Shown here in pieces: positions 1 to 8,607 of a DNA stretch of 64,000 bases. The translations under genes and the position numbers were made by a program. The stretch is from contig NZ_BMSK01000012.1 of assembly GCF_014649115.1 (NCBI RefSeq), positions 186,001 through 250,000 on the forward strand, read 5' to 3'. Source of the stretch: Streptomyces eurythermus (GTDB lineage Bacteria; Actinomycetota; Actinomycetes; Streptomycetales; Streptomycetaceae). Every line of letters begins with the position of its first letter. Position 1 is the stretch's first letter. Below the pieces are notes generated by a model. That model had not been told where the DNA came from. It made no database searches and saw only the letters and a program-made list of their open reading frames with translations.

Positions 1-381
1 GGCGCCGGCCCGGTCCTCGGCATCTTCTCCACCGGTCCGGAGATCCGGAACGTGGCGCAGAACCTCGCCACGGAGATCATCGGCACCGTCGTGCTGATCC
101 TCGCCGTCCTCACCCAGGGCCTGAACGACCAGGGCAACGGCCTCGGCGTCCTCGGCGGTCTGATCACCGCGCTCGTGGTGGTCTCCATCGGTCTGTCGCT
201 GGGCGGTCCGACGGGCTACGCGATCAACCCGGCCCGCGACCTCGGCCCGCGCATCGTGCACGCCCTGCTGCCGCTGCCCAACAAGGGCGGTTCCGACTGG
301 TCCTACGCCTGGATCCCGGTGGTCGGTCCGCTGGCCGGCGGCGCGATCGCGGCGGGCATCTACAACCTCGCCTTCGCCTAG
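1..381 (+). CDS. glpF: Glycerol uptake facilitator, 3' part
   Basis: C-terminal 126 codons of an aquaglyceroporin of the MIP family, which lets glycerol diffuse across the cytoplasmic membrane; the 5' part lies before the window. The visible part has hydrophobic membrane segments and the second half-helix motif NPARDLGPR. The Asp after NPA is the usual mark of a glycerol rather than a water channel. The glycerol kinase gene follows after about 80 bases, so uptake is coupled to phosphorylation in one operon, as in the gyl/glp operons of streptomycetes. Reading begins at base 1 in frame and ends with TAG. Identification is firm; only the true start cannot be seen. Confidence 0.93.
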   Translation, partial: GAGPVLGIFSTGPEIRNVAQNLATEIIGTVVLILAVLTQGLNDQGNGLGVLGGLITALVVVSIGLSLGGPTGYAINPARDLGPRIVHALLPLPNKGGSDWSYAWIPVVGPLAGGAIAAGIYNLAFA

Positions 382-460
382 GAAGCTTGCGGAGAGCACC
401 GAGACTTCGCGCGCACGCCGCACGCACAGCCCCAACACCACGGACTTCCAGGAGCACACA

Positions 461-1999
461 GTGACCGACGCCCACACCGCAGGCCCCTTCATCGCGGCGA
501 TCGACCAGGGCACCACCTCCTCCCGCTGCATCGTCTTCGACCGGGACGGCCGCATCGTCGCCGTCGACCAGAAGGAGCACGAGCAGATCTTCCCCAAGCC
601 CGGCTGGGTCGAGCACGACGCCAACGAGATCTGGACCAACGTCCAGGAGGTCGTCGCCGGCGCCGTGGCCAAGGCCGGCATCACCCGGGACGACATCAAG
701 GCCATCGGCATCACCAACCAGCGCGAGACCACCGTGCTGTGGGACAAGAACACCGGTGAGCCCGTCCACAACGCCATCGTCTGGCAGGACACCCGCACCG
801 ACGCCCTGTGCCGGGAGCTGGGCCGCAACGTCGGCCAGGACCGCTTCCGCCGGGAGACCGGCCTGCCGCTCGCGTCGTACTTCGCCGGGCCCAAGGCCCG
901 CTGGCTGCTCGACAACGTCGAGGGCCTGCGCGAGCGCGCCGAGGCCGGCGACATCCTCTTCGGCACCATGGACACCTGGGTCATCTGGAACCTGACCGGC
1001 GGGGTGAACGGCGGCCGGCACGTCACCGACGTCACCAACGCCTCGCGCACCCTGCTGATGAACCTGCACACGATGCGGTGGGACGACAAGATCTGCGAGT
1101 CCATCGGCGTGCCGGAGCAGATCCTGCCCGAGATCCGCTCCTCCGCCGAGGTCTACGGCGAGATCAGCGGCGGCCGCCTGGGCGAGCTGCTCGGCGGCAT
1201 CCCGGTCGCCTCCGCGCTCGGCGACCAGCAGGCGGCCCTTTTCGGCCAGTGCTGTTTCTCCGAGGGCGAGACCAAGTCGACCTACGGCACCGGCACCTTC
1301 ATGGTGATGAACACCGGCGAGAAGATCATCAACTCCTACGCCGGTCTGCTCACCACCGTCGGCTACAAGATCGGCGACCAGCCGACCGTGTACGCCCTGG
1401 AGGGCTCGATCGCCGTCACCGGCTCGCTGGTGCAGTGGATGCGCGACCAGATGGGCCTGATCTCCACCGCCGCCGAGATCGAGACGCTCGCGCTCTCGGT
1501 CGAGGACAACGGCGGCGCGTACTTCGTGCCGGCCTTCTCCGGCCTGTTCGCCCCGCACTGGCGCTCCGACGCGCGCGGGGTGATCGCCGGCCTGACCCGG
1601 TACGTGACCAAGGCGCACCTCGCGCGCGCCGTCCTCGAGGCCACCGCCTGGCAGACGCGGGAGATCGCCGACGCCATGGTGAAGGACTCCGGCGACGAGC
1701 TGGTGACCCTCAAGGTGGACGGCGGCATGACCGCCAACAACCTGCTGATGCAGACCCTGGCCGACGTCCTGGACGCGCCGGTGGTGCGCCCGATGGTCGC
1801 CGAGACCACCTGCCTCGGCGCCGCCTACGCCGCCGGTCTCGCCGTCGGCTTCTGGTCCAGCACCGACGACCTGCGCGCCAACTGGCGCCGGGCCGCCGAG
1901 TGGACCCCCCGCATGGACGCGGAGACCCGCGCCCGTGAGTACAAGAACTGGCTCAAGGCCGTCGACCGGACCATGGGCTGGCTCGACGACGAGAGCTGA
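461..1999 (+). CDS. glpK: Glycerol kinase
   Basis: A 512-residue FGGY-family sugar kinase that phosphorylates glycerol to sn-glycerol 3-phosphate in the cytoplasm. The N-terminal phosphate-binding loop DQGTTSSR is at residues 15-22. Further family signatures are GITNQRETT, the YGTGTF adenosine-binding segment and VDGGMTANN near residue 420. Length is normal for the family. The GTG start at 461 is preceded by an AGGAG ribosome site. It lies between glpF and glpD, so uptake, activation and oxidation of glycerol are encoded in order. A GylR/IclR-type regulator would be expected upstream of the window. No anomaly was seen. Confidence 0.97.
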   Translation: MTDAHTAGPFIAAIDQGTTSSRCIVFDRDGRIVAVDQKEHEQIFPKPGWVEHDANEIWTNVQEVVAGAVAKAGITRDDIKAIGITNQRETTVLWDKNTGEPVHNAIVWQDTRTDALCRELGRNVGQDRFRRETGLPLASYFAGPKARWLLDNVEGLRERAEAGDILFGTMDTWVIWNLTGGVNGGRHVTDVTNASRTLLMNLHTMRWDDKICESIGVPEQILPEIRSSAEVYGEISGGRLGELLGGIPVASALGDQQAALFGQCCFSEGETKSTYGTGTFMVMNTGEKIINSYAGLLTTVGYKIGDQPTVYALEGSIAVTGSLVQWMRDQMGLISTAAEIETLALSVEDNGGAYFVPAFSGLFAPHWRSDARGVIAGLTRYVTKAHLARAVLEATAWQTREIADAMVKDSGDELVTLKVDGGMTANNLLMQTLADVLDAPVVRPMVAETTCLGAAYAAGLAVGFWSSTDDLRANWRRAAEWTPRMDAETRAREYKNWLKAVDRTMGWLDDES

Positions 2000-2046
2000 G
2001 CGGTTCAACCGGCTCAGTCAGCTCTGACGAGGAGTAAGTACCCGAC

Positions 2047-3663
2047 ATGACCAGTCAGTCCACCCTGCAGTCCGTGCCTGCCCTGGGGACGCGCCCGGCC
2101 TCCGGCTCCAACCCGAGCCGCGCCGAGACCAGGGAGCAGCTCTCCAAGGCGTCGTACGACCTTCTTGTGATCGGCGGCGGCATCCTGGGCATCTCCACCG
2201 CCTGGCACGCCGCGCAGTCCGGGCTCAGGGTGGCCCTGGTCGACGCCGGCGACTTCGCCGGTGCCACCTCCTCCGCCTCCTCCAAGCTGCTCCACGGCGG
2301 CCTGCGTTACCTGCAGACCGGCGCGGTGAAGCTGGTGGCGGAGAACCACTTCGAGCGCCGGGCGGTCTCCCGCCAGGTGGCCCCCCACCTGGCGAACCCG
2401 CTCACCTTCTACCTGCCGGTGTACAAGGGCGGCCCGCACGGCGCGGCCAAGCTCGGCGCGGGCGTCTTCGCCTACTCGGCGCTGTCCGCGTTCGGCGACG
2501 GCGTCGGCCACCTGCTCTCGCCGGCCAAGGCGGCGCAGGACGTGCCCGAGCTGCGCACCGAGAACCTCAAGGCCGTGGCCGTGTACGGCGACGACCAGAT
2601 GAACGACGCGCGCATGGCGCTGATGACGGTCCGCGCGGCCGTCGAGGCGGGCGCGGTCGTCCTCAACCACGCCGAGGTCACCGGGCTGCGCTTCACCCAG
2701 GGCCGGGTGACCGGCGCGGACCTGAGGGACCGGCTGTCCGGCGAGGAGTTCGGCGTGAACGCCCGCCTGGTGCTGAACGCGACCGGCCCGTGGGTCGACC
2801 ACCTGCGCAGGATGGAGGACCCGAACGCGGCGCCGTCCATCCGGCTGTCCAAGGGCGCGCACCTGGTCCTGAAGCGCACCTCCCCCTGGAAGGCCGCGCT
2901 GGCCACGCCCATCGACAAGTACCGCATCACCTTCGCCCTCCCCTGGGAGGACATGCTGCTGCTCGGCACCACCGACGAGGAGTACGAGGGCGACCCGGCG
3001 GACGTGTCCGTCAATGACAAGGACATAGCCCAGATCCTGGACGAGGCCGCGTTCTCCGTCCGGGACCAGCAGCTGCGGCGCGAGCTGATCACCTACGCGT
3101 TCGCCGGTCTGCGGGTGCTGCCGGGCGGCCCCGGTGACACCGCCAAGGCCAAGCGGGAGACCGTGGTGACCGAGGGCAAGGGCGGCATGCTGTCCGTCGC
3201 GGGCGGCAAGTGGACGACGTTCCGTCACATCGGCCGCACGATCATGAAGAAGCTCGAGGCGCTGCCGGGCCACCCGCTCGGCGACGACTTCGAACCGATC
3301 TCCTCGCTGCCGAAGAAGCTGCCGCTGCCCGGTGTCGCCAACCCGCGCGCGGTCGCCCACCGGCTGCTGGTCGACGCCCCGGCGCCCGGTCCGCGCATGG
3401 CCGCCGACACCGCCAGGCACCTGGCCACCCACTACGGTTCGCTGGCCTTCGACATCGCCCGGCTGGCGAACGAGAACCCGGAGCTGGCCGAGCGCGTCCA
3501 CCCCGACGCCCCGGAGATCTGGGCGCAGGTGGTGTGGGCCCGTGACCACGAGTGGGCCGAGACGCCGGACGACGTGCTGCGCCGCCGCACCACGCTGACC
3601 ATCCGGGGCCTGGCCACGGACGAGGTCCGGGCGAAGGTCCAGGAGGTCCTGGACGGGAAGTAG
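2047..3663 (+). CDS. glpD: Glycerol-3-phosphate dehydrogenase (aerobic, FAD)
   Basis: A 538-residue membrane-associated flavoenzyme that oxidises sn-glycerol 3-phosphate to dihydroxyacetone phosphate and passes electrons to the quinone pool. The Rossmann FAD motif GGGILG lies near residue 40. The SSKLLHGGLRYL signature follows near residue 80, and a C-terminal helical DAO_C domain is present. It begins 47 bases after glpK with GAGGAG upstream of the ATG, so it is the third gene of the glycerol operon. A strong hairpin 28 bases after the stop ends the unit. Length and motifs are typical. Confidence 0.97.
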   Translation: MTSQSTLQSVPALGTRPASGSNPSRAETREQLSKASYDLLVIGGGILGISTAWHAAQSGLRVALVDAGDFAGATSSASSKLLHGGLRYLQTGAVKLVAENHFERRAVSRQVAPHLANPLTFYLPVYKGGPHGAAKLGAGVFAYSALSAFGDGVGHLLSPAKAAQDVPELRTENLKAVAVYGDDQMNDARMALMTVRAAVEAGAVVLNHAEVTGLRFTQGRVTGADLRDRLSGEEFGVNARLVLNATGPWVDHLRRMEDPNAAPSIRLSKGAHLVLKRTSPWKAALATPIDKYRITFALPWEDMLLLGTTDEEYEGDPADVSVNDKDIAQILDEAAFSVRDQQLRRELITYAFAGLRVLPGGPGDTAKAKRETVVTEGKGGMLSVAGGKWTTFRHIGRTIMKKLEALPGHPLGDDFEPISSLPKKLPLPGVANPRAVAHRLLVDAPAPGPRMAADTARHLATHYGSLAFDIARLANENPELAERVHPDAPEIWAQVVWARDHEWAETPDDVLRRRTTLTIRGLATDEVRAKVQEVLDGK

Positions 3664-3690
3664 GCCCGCTCGCGAGGGACGGGCCGCGTC

Positions 3691-3726
3691 CGCGGGGGCG
3701 CCTCCGGCCGGGGAGGCGCCCCCGCG
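3691..3726 (+). terminator. Hairpin terminator after glpD
   Basis: Perfect GC-rich inverted repeat with a stem of about 15 bp and a 6-base loop (GGCCGG), 28 bases after the glpD stop. It has no T-run, which is common for Streptomyces terminators. It marks the end of the glycerol operon before the PAC2 gene. Confidence 0.75.
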
Positions 3727-3890
3727 CGCGTCCGCGTCCCTCGGCTGTGAGTCCGGCGCGCCCGCGTGTTCAGCGGTGGTGAACGGGGCAGTGATCCGTT
3801 CACTCCCCCGTGCAAGGGGGCTGCGGGCGCCCCCGCGGGACGCCGTAAGGTTGGTGGGTCAAGCGAGGGCACGTCGGAAGGAGGCACTGG

Positions 3891-4811
3891 GTGATCGAGC
3901 TGGAGGGGGTTCCCGAGCTGATCGACCCAGTCATGGTGGCCGCGTTCGAGGGCTGGAACGATGCCGGCGACGCCGCCTCCACGGCGGTCGCGCACCTGGA
4001 ACGCGAATGGAAGGGCGAGGTGTTCGCGGCGCTGGACGCCGAGGACTACTACGACTTCCAGGTGAACCGTCCCACGGTGTTCATGGACGGCGGTGTGCGC
4101 AAGATCACCTGGCCGACGACGAGGTTGTCGGTGGTCCGGGTCGGCGGCGACAAGCCGCGCGACCTGGTGCTGGTCCGGGGCATCGAGCCGTCCATGCGGT
4201 GGCGTTCGTTCTGCAACGAGCTGCTCGGCTTCGCGCACGAGCTGGGCGTGGAGCTGGTGGTCATCCTGGGCGCCCTGCTCGGTGACACCCCGCACACGCG
4301 TCCGGTCCCGGTCAGCGGGGTCACGTCCGACCCGGACCTGGCCCGCCGCATGGACCTGGAGGAGACCAAGTACGAGGGACCGACGGGCATCGTCGGCGTC
4401 CTTCAGGAGGCGTGCACGCACGCGGGCGTCCCGGCGGTCTCGCTGTGGGCGGCCGTACCGCACTACGTCTCCCAGCCGCCCAACCCCAAGGCCACGCTGG
4501 CGCTGCTCAACCGGCTGGAGGACCTGCTGGACCTGCGGATCCCGCAGGGCGAGCTGCCCGAGGACGCGCGGGCCTGGCAGGTGGGCGTGGACCAGCTGGC
4601 GGCGGAGGACAGCGAGGTCGCCGAGTACGTCCAGACGCTGGAGGAGGCCCGGGACACCGCGGAGCTGCCGGAGGCGTCCGGTGAGGCGATCGCCCGGGAG
4701 TTCGAGCGGTATCTGCGGCGCCGGGACGTGGGTCCTCCGGGCGGGAAGCCCAGGCCGCCCGCCTCCGGCGGCGGGGGCAAGGAGGAGGACGAGGACGGCC
4801 CGGAGGGCTGA
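3891..4811 (+). CDS. PAC2 family protein
   Basis: A 306-residue PAC2 (proteasome assembly chaperone 2) family protein. Actinobacterial members are conserved but of unproven function; a link to proteasome assembly or protein turnover is inferred only from the eukaryotic family. The sequence starts VIELEGVPEL, has the FEGWNDAGDAAS segment near residue 20 that is typical of the family, and ends in a Lys/Glu/Gly-rich tail. The GTG start is set by a GGAAGGAGG ribosome site 5 bases upstream. It converges on mshC across a shared terminator, a neighbourhood that is common in actinobacteria. Confidence 0.88.
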   Translation: MIELEGVPELIDPVMVAAFEGWNDAGDAASTAVAHLEREWKGEVFAALDAEDYYDFQVNRPTVFMDGGVRKITWPTTRLSVVRVGGDKPRDLVLVRGIEPSMRWRSFCNELLGFAHELGVELVVILGALLGDTPHTRPVPVSGVTSDPDLARRMDLEETKYEGPTGIVGVLQEACTHAGVPAVSLWAAVPHYVSQPPNPKATLALLNRLEDLLDLRIPQGELPEDARAWQVGVDQLAAEDSEVAEYVQTLEEARDTAELPEASGEAIAREFERYLRRRDVGPPGGKPRPPASGGGGKEEDEDGPEG

Positions 4812-4828
4812 GGGAGCCTGAGGGTACG

Positions 4829-4866
4829 GAAGAGGGGCGGTTCCTTCCCGGGAACCGCCCCTCTTC
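4829..4866. terminator. Bidirectional terminator between PAC2 gene and mshC
   Basis: Perfect 16-bp stem (arms 4829-4844 and 4851-4866) with a 6-base loop, located 18 bases after the PAC2 stop. Both flanks carry pyrimidine- or purine-rich tracts, so it can serve the PAC2 gene and the converging mshC transcript. Confidence 0.88.
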
Positions 4867-4972
4867 TTCCGTTGTGAGCGACTGCCCCGGTAGGACGTCG
4901 TTCGGCTGCCGCGCCGTCGTGGCTTGTCGCGCCGTTCCCCGCGCCCCTTGCGGGGCGCCAGGCCCGGGGTCT

Positions 4973-6202
4973 CTACAAGGCCACGCCCAGCAGCGCGTCC
5001 ACCGCGCGGGTCACCAGGCCCGGGGCGCCCGTGTCCGTGCCGCCCTCTTCCTCCTGCCGGGCCGCCCAGCGGTCCACCGCGGCGAGGGCGGCGGGGGCGT
5101 CCAGGTCGTGGGAGAGGGCCTCGCGGATCTCCTCCACCAGGGCGTCGGCCGAGGGGCCGTCGGGGCGGGAGACCGCCGCGCGCCAGCGGCCGAGGCGGGC
5201 CACGGCGTCCTGGAGGACCTGGTCGGTCCACTCCCAGTCGGCCCGGTAGTGGTGGGCCAGCAGGGCGAGGCGGATGGCGGCGGGGTCGACGCCGTCGCGG
5301 CGCAGCCGGGAGACGAAGACGAGGTTGCCCTTGGACTTGGACATCTTCTCGCCGTTCAGGGCGACCATGCCGGCGTGCACATAGGCCCTGGCCATGGGGA
5401 ACTCGCCGGTGAGCACCTGGGCGTGCGAGGCGCCCATCTCGTGGTGCGGGAAGGCGAGGTCGGAGCCGCCGCCCTGGACGTCGAAGCCCATGCCGAGGTG
5501 GTCCAGCGCGATGGCCACGCACTCGATGTGCCAGCCGGGGCGGCCCCGGCCGAGCGAGCCGCCGTCCCAGCTGGGCTCGCCCTCGCGGGCCGCCATCCAC
5601 AGCATCGGGTCCAGCGGGTTCTTCTTGCCCGGGCGGTCCGGGTCGCCGCCGCGTTCCGCGGACAGCAGCCGCATGGCGGCGGCGTCCAGGTGCGAGACCT
5701 TGCCGAAGTGCGGGTCGGACTCGACGGAGAAGTAGATGTCACCGTCCAGCTCGTAGGCCGCGCCGATGTCACGCAGCCGCTCGACGAGCGGGACGATGCC
5801 GGGTATGGCCTCGACCGCGCCGATGTACTGCCGCGGCGGGAGCATCCGCAGGGCGGTCATGTCCTCGCGGAAGAGAGCCGTCTCGCGCTCGGCGAGGGCG
5901 GTCCAGTCGACGTTGTCGCGCTCGGCCCGCTCCAGCAGCGGATCGTCGACGTCGGTGACGTTCTGGACGTAGTGGACCTGCCGCTTGGTGTCGAGCCACA
6001 CGCGCTGAACCAGGTCGAACGCGTTGTAGGTCGCCGCGTGACCCATGTGGGTCGCGTCGTACGGCGTGATGCCGCAGACGTAGATGCGGGCGACGGGACC
6101 GGGGTCGAGGGTGACCAGGCCGCCGGTCGCGGTGTCGTGGATCCTCAGGTCGCGGCCCTGACCAGGCAGGGCGGGGACCTCGGAAGCGGGCCAGGCATGC
6201 AT
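4973..6202 (-). CDS. mshC: L-cysteine:1D-myo-inositol 2-amino-2-deoxy-alpha-D-glucopyranoside ligase
   Basis: A 409-residue ATP-dependent ligase that joins cysteine to GlcN-Ins in mycothiol biosynthesis, the main thiol redox buffer of actinobacteria. It is a cysteinyl-tRNA synthetase homologue. Visible are the adenylation motif GITPYDATHMGHA (a HIGH-box variant), a zinc-site Cys just before it, HHEM, and the KMSKS loop within EKMSKSKGN. It lacks the tRNA-binding C-terminal extension of CysS, and the length fits MshC. The ATG at 6202 (MHAWPASEVPAL) is preferred over an upstream ATG at 6280, because the extra 26 residues look unrelated to the family. It is the last gene of a minus-strand group. 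Confidence 0.96.
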   Translation of the reverse strand: MHAWPASEVPALPGQGRDLRIHDTATGGLVTLDPGPVARIYVCGITPYDATHMGHAATYNAFDLVQRVWLDTKRQVHYVQNVTDVDDPLLERAERDNVDWTALAERETALFREDMTALRMLPPRQYIGAVEAIPGIVPLVERLRDIGAAYELDGDIYFSVESDPHFGKVSHLDAAAMRLLSAERGGDPDRPGKKNPLDPMLWMAAREGEPSWDGGSLGRGRPGWHIECVAIALDHLGMGFDVQGGGSDLAFPHHEMGASHAQVLTGEFPMARAYVHAGMVALNGEKMSKSKGNLVFVSRLRRDGVDPAAIRLALLAHHYRADWEWTDQVLQDAVARLGRWRAAVSRPDGPSADALVEEIREALSHDLDAPAALAAVDRWAARQEEEGGTDTGAPGLVTRAVDALLGVAL

Positions 6203-6383
6203 GTACATGAGCCTAACCGGCCCCGACCCGCCTGTACGAACGGGATCGGGCCGGATGACCGGTTCGGCGTTCTTGAACATCGGCGCCGGGTGTGCTGGGG
6301 TCCGGATCCGCTCACCGCGCGTGGCCGGTCAGGTGCTCAGCGGGGTGGCCCGCACACGCGTACGGGAGCCGGCCCGCGGGTGC

Positions 6384-7208
6384 TCAGACCGGGGGCCAGG
6401 GAATGGCGGGCCAGTCGCCGCTGGGCTCCGGGTGCCGGCCGCTGGTGAGCAGGGCGTCGACCCGCGCGCGCGTGGCGTCGACCTCGGCCGTCGTGATCAG
6501 GGTGGCCAGCCTTGTGCCCAGCGGGCCGTCCAGGGCGTCCCGCAGTCCCTTGAGGACGCCGACGGCCTCCTCCGGCAGGGGTTCGCCCGCCCAGCCCCAC
6601 AGCAGGGTGCGCAGTTTGTCGTCCACGTTGAAGGTGACGCCGTGGTCGATGCCGTAGAGCCGGCCGTCGGCGGTGGGCAGCAGGTGGCCGCCCTTGCGGT
6701 CGGCGTTGTTGATGACCGCGTCCAGGACGGCGAGCCGGCGCAGCCGCGCGTCGTCGGCGTGCACCAGCAGCGCGGTGCGGTCCTCGCCGACGTCGGCGAG
6801 CCCGATCGCCTTCCAGCCCGGCTCCGGTTCCTCGCCGTCGACCAGGGCGAGCAGCTCGGTCTCGGGGTGGACGTCGATCCACAGCTGGCACATGCCCTCG
6901 CCGTACGGCCCCTCGCGCAGCACGGTGGGCGGCACCAGGCCCCAGCCGGTGGCCTCGGACACCTCGTAGGCGGCCACCTCGCGGCCCGCCAGGGTGCCGT
7001 CGGGGAAGTCCCACAGGGGGCGCTCCCCGGCGACCGGCTTGTACACACAGGAGGCCTGGCGGCCGTCGAGGGCGACCGTGCAGAACAGGGCCGCGTTGGA
7101 CGCCTCGCGGATCCGCCCGCGTACGGTCAGCTCACCGTGCGCGAGCAGCTCGGCCGGGTTCGGGTCGGGTGTCACGCTCCGCGGCGGTATCCGTTCTGGC
7201 GCGGACAT
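6384..7208 (-). CDS. PI3/PI4-kinase-like protein of the TIGR03843 type
   Basis: A 274-residue member of an actinobacterial family with distant similarity to phosphatidylinositol 3-/4-kinases; its substrate is unknown. Kinase-like elements can be seen: SCVYKPVAGERPLWDFP with a likely ATP-binding Lys, AVLDAVINNADRKGGH resembling a catalytic loop, and YGIDHGVTFN resembling a metal-binding Asp segment. The ATG at 7208 has a good GGAAGGA ribosome site and overlaps the DUF3090 gene by 37 bases. An upstream ATG (7250) and a GTG (7175, 4-base overlap) are weaker choices. It sits between DUF3090 and mshC, an arrangement conserved in many actinobacteria, which suggests a shared but unknown task. Confidence 0.82.
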   Translation of the reverse strand: MSAPERIPPRSVTPDPNPAELLAHGELTVRGRIREASNAALFCTVALDGRQASCVYKPVAGERPLWDFPDGTLAGREVAAYEVSEATGWGLVPPTVLREGPYGEGMCQLWIDVHPETELLALVDGEEPEPGWKAIGLADVGEDRTALLVHADDARLRRLAVLDAVINNADRKGGHLLPTADGRLYGIDHGVTFNVDDKLRTLLWGWAGEPLPEEAVGVLKGLRDALDGPLGTRLATLITTAEVDATRARVDALLTSGRHPEPSGDWPAIPWPPV

Positions 7209-7762
7209 ACGTGTCCTTCCGGGTCGAGCGGGAGGCTGCACAGCGGGCACGGCGGCCGCCCGGCGTTGACGACGTCGAGGGCGCGCTTGGCGAAGGCCCG
7301 GGCCTGCGCGCCGGTCAGCCGGACCCGCAGCATCGGGGGTCCGTTCTCCTCGTCCTGGAGCAGGCGCTCCTCGGCCTCGGCGAGGTCTTCCTCGGTGTCG
7401 GCGTCCAGCTCGACCAGCGCCTGCGCCTCGACGATCATGCGCTGGTCCTCGCCGTCCCAGGCCAGGGCCATGGTGCCGACGCGGAACTCCTCCTCGATGG
7501 GAGTGTCGAGCGGTGCGGTGTCGGTGATCTCGGTGGGGGCGACGGCCGGGACGGCGGCGCTGCCGCCACTACGCCGTACGACCTCGTCCAGCAGTTCGTC
7601 CATGCGCTCGGCGAGCGCGGCCACCTGGGTCTTCTCCAGGGCCACGCTGGTCACCCGGGAGCCTGCGATGGCCTGGAGGAAGAACGTACGGCGCCCGGGC
7701 AGTCCGACCGTGCCGGCCACGAAGCGGTCCGGCTGGTCGTAGAGGAACACCTGACGGGACAC
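7172..7762 (-). CDS. DUF3090 family protein
   Basis: A 196-residue conserved actinobacterial protein of unknown function (DUF3090, TIGR03847). It begins MSRQVFLYDQPDRFVAGTVG and ends with CPLCSLPLDPEGHVC, a likely zinc-binding CxxC...C element. No enzyme motif was recognised. It is overlapped by the kinase-like gene downstream and preceded, about 100 bases away, by the histidine phosphatase. These three genes often travel together next to mshC, so a joint role in phosphorylation or dephosphorylation of a cell metabolite or protein is a reasonable inference only. Confidence 0.9.
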   Translation of the reverse strand: MSRQVFLYDQPDRFVAGTVGLPGRRTFFLQAIAGSRVTSVALEKTQVAALAERMDELLDEVVRRSGGSAAVPAVAPTEITDTAPLDTPIEEEFRVGTMALAWDGEDQRMIVEAQALVELDADTEEDLAEAEERLLQDEENGPPMLRVRLTGAQARAFAKRALDVVNAGRPPCPLCSLPLDPEGHVCPRQNGYRRGA

Positions 7763-7859
7763 GTCCTGTCTCCATAAAGTCGTGGTTTCGAGAGGTTCGG
7801 CGGTTGGCCGTACGGGAAAGCGAACGGGATGGGTCGCCTCACCCTACTGCGGCCGACGA

Positions 7860-8546
7860 TCACGGTGCGCCCGCACCGCCTCCGACCGGTGCGTCACCCT
7901 CGCCGGGTTCCTCGCGGGGGGCGAGCGAAGCGAAATCCCCGGTGTCGCCGAGGCGGACGAGGTACGGCCGGAGCCGGGTGTAGCGGATCGCGGTGACGGA
8001 GCAGGGTTCGACGGAGATCCGCTGGAAGAGATCGAGGTGCAGGCCGAGGGCGTCGGCGACGAGGGACTTGATGATGTCGCCGTGGGAGCACATCAGGTAG
8101 ACGGCGTCGGCGCCGTGGTCCCGCTCGACGCGCGCGTTCCACTCGCGTACGGCCTCGGCGGCGCGGGTCTGCATGGCCCGCATGGACTCGCCGCCGGGGA
8201 AGGCGGCGGCGGACGGGTGGGTCTGTACGACCTCCATCAGCGGCTCGTCCTTCAGCTCGGCGAGCTTGCGGCCGGACCAGTCGCCGTAGTGGCACTCACC
8301 GATCCGCTCGTCGGTGTGGGAGCGCAGGCCGGGGCGGGCCTCCAGCAGCGGGCGCACGGTCTCCTGGCAGCGCTGCAGGGGGCTCGCGACCACCTCGGAG
8401 ATCGGCAGTCCGGCGAGCCGGCCGGGCAGCGCGGCGGCCTGCGCGGCGCCGCGCTCGTCCAGGGCGACGCCGGGCGTCCACCCGGCGAGCAGCCCGGAGG
8501 TGTTGGCGGTGGAACGTCCGTGCCTTACGAGGATCAGCGTGGGCAT
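7860..8546 (-). CDS. Histidine phosphatase, MSMEG_4193 type
   Basis: A 228-residue histidine-phosphatase (phosphoglycerate-mutase-like) protein of the TIGR03848 family. The catalytic motif LVRHGRSTAN is at residues 6-15, with the phospho-accepting His at 9. A second conserved His is in the YLMCSHGDIIKS segment, and a Glu is in the SMRAMQTRAAE region. The natural substrate is not known. The C-terminus is low-complexity Gly/Ala/Pro. It heads a minus-strand group (phosphatase, DUF3090, kinase-like, mshC) and is divergent from corA with 52-61 bases between starts. Confidence 0.9.
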   Translation of the reverse strand: MPTLILVRHGRSTANTSGLLAGWTPGVALDERGAAQAAALPGRLAGLPISEVVASPLQRCQETVRPLLEARPGLRSHTDERIGECHYGDWSGRKLAELKDEPLMEVVQTHPSAAAFPGGESMRAMQTRAAEAVREWNARVERDHGADAVYLMCSHGDIIKSLVADALGLHLDLFQRISVEPCSVTAIRYTRLRPYLVRLGDTGDFASLAPREEPGEGDAPVGGGAGAP

Positions 8547-8607
8547 GCGGCAAGGGTAGGCGCATCGGGAAGTGCGCCGTTGACCGGGCGAAGGGAGAAT
8601 GCGCTCC

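Noticed and set aside
224..2008. Long minus-strand frames opposite glpK, glpD and other core genes
   Set aside because: Gly/Ala/Arg/Val-rich text without domains, opposite genes with clear family motifs; normal shadows in high-GC DNA.
6203..6280. Longer N-terminus of MshC from ATG 6280
   Set aside because: The added 26 residues do not resemble the family, and the ATG at 6202 gives the usual start and length.
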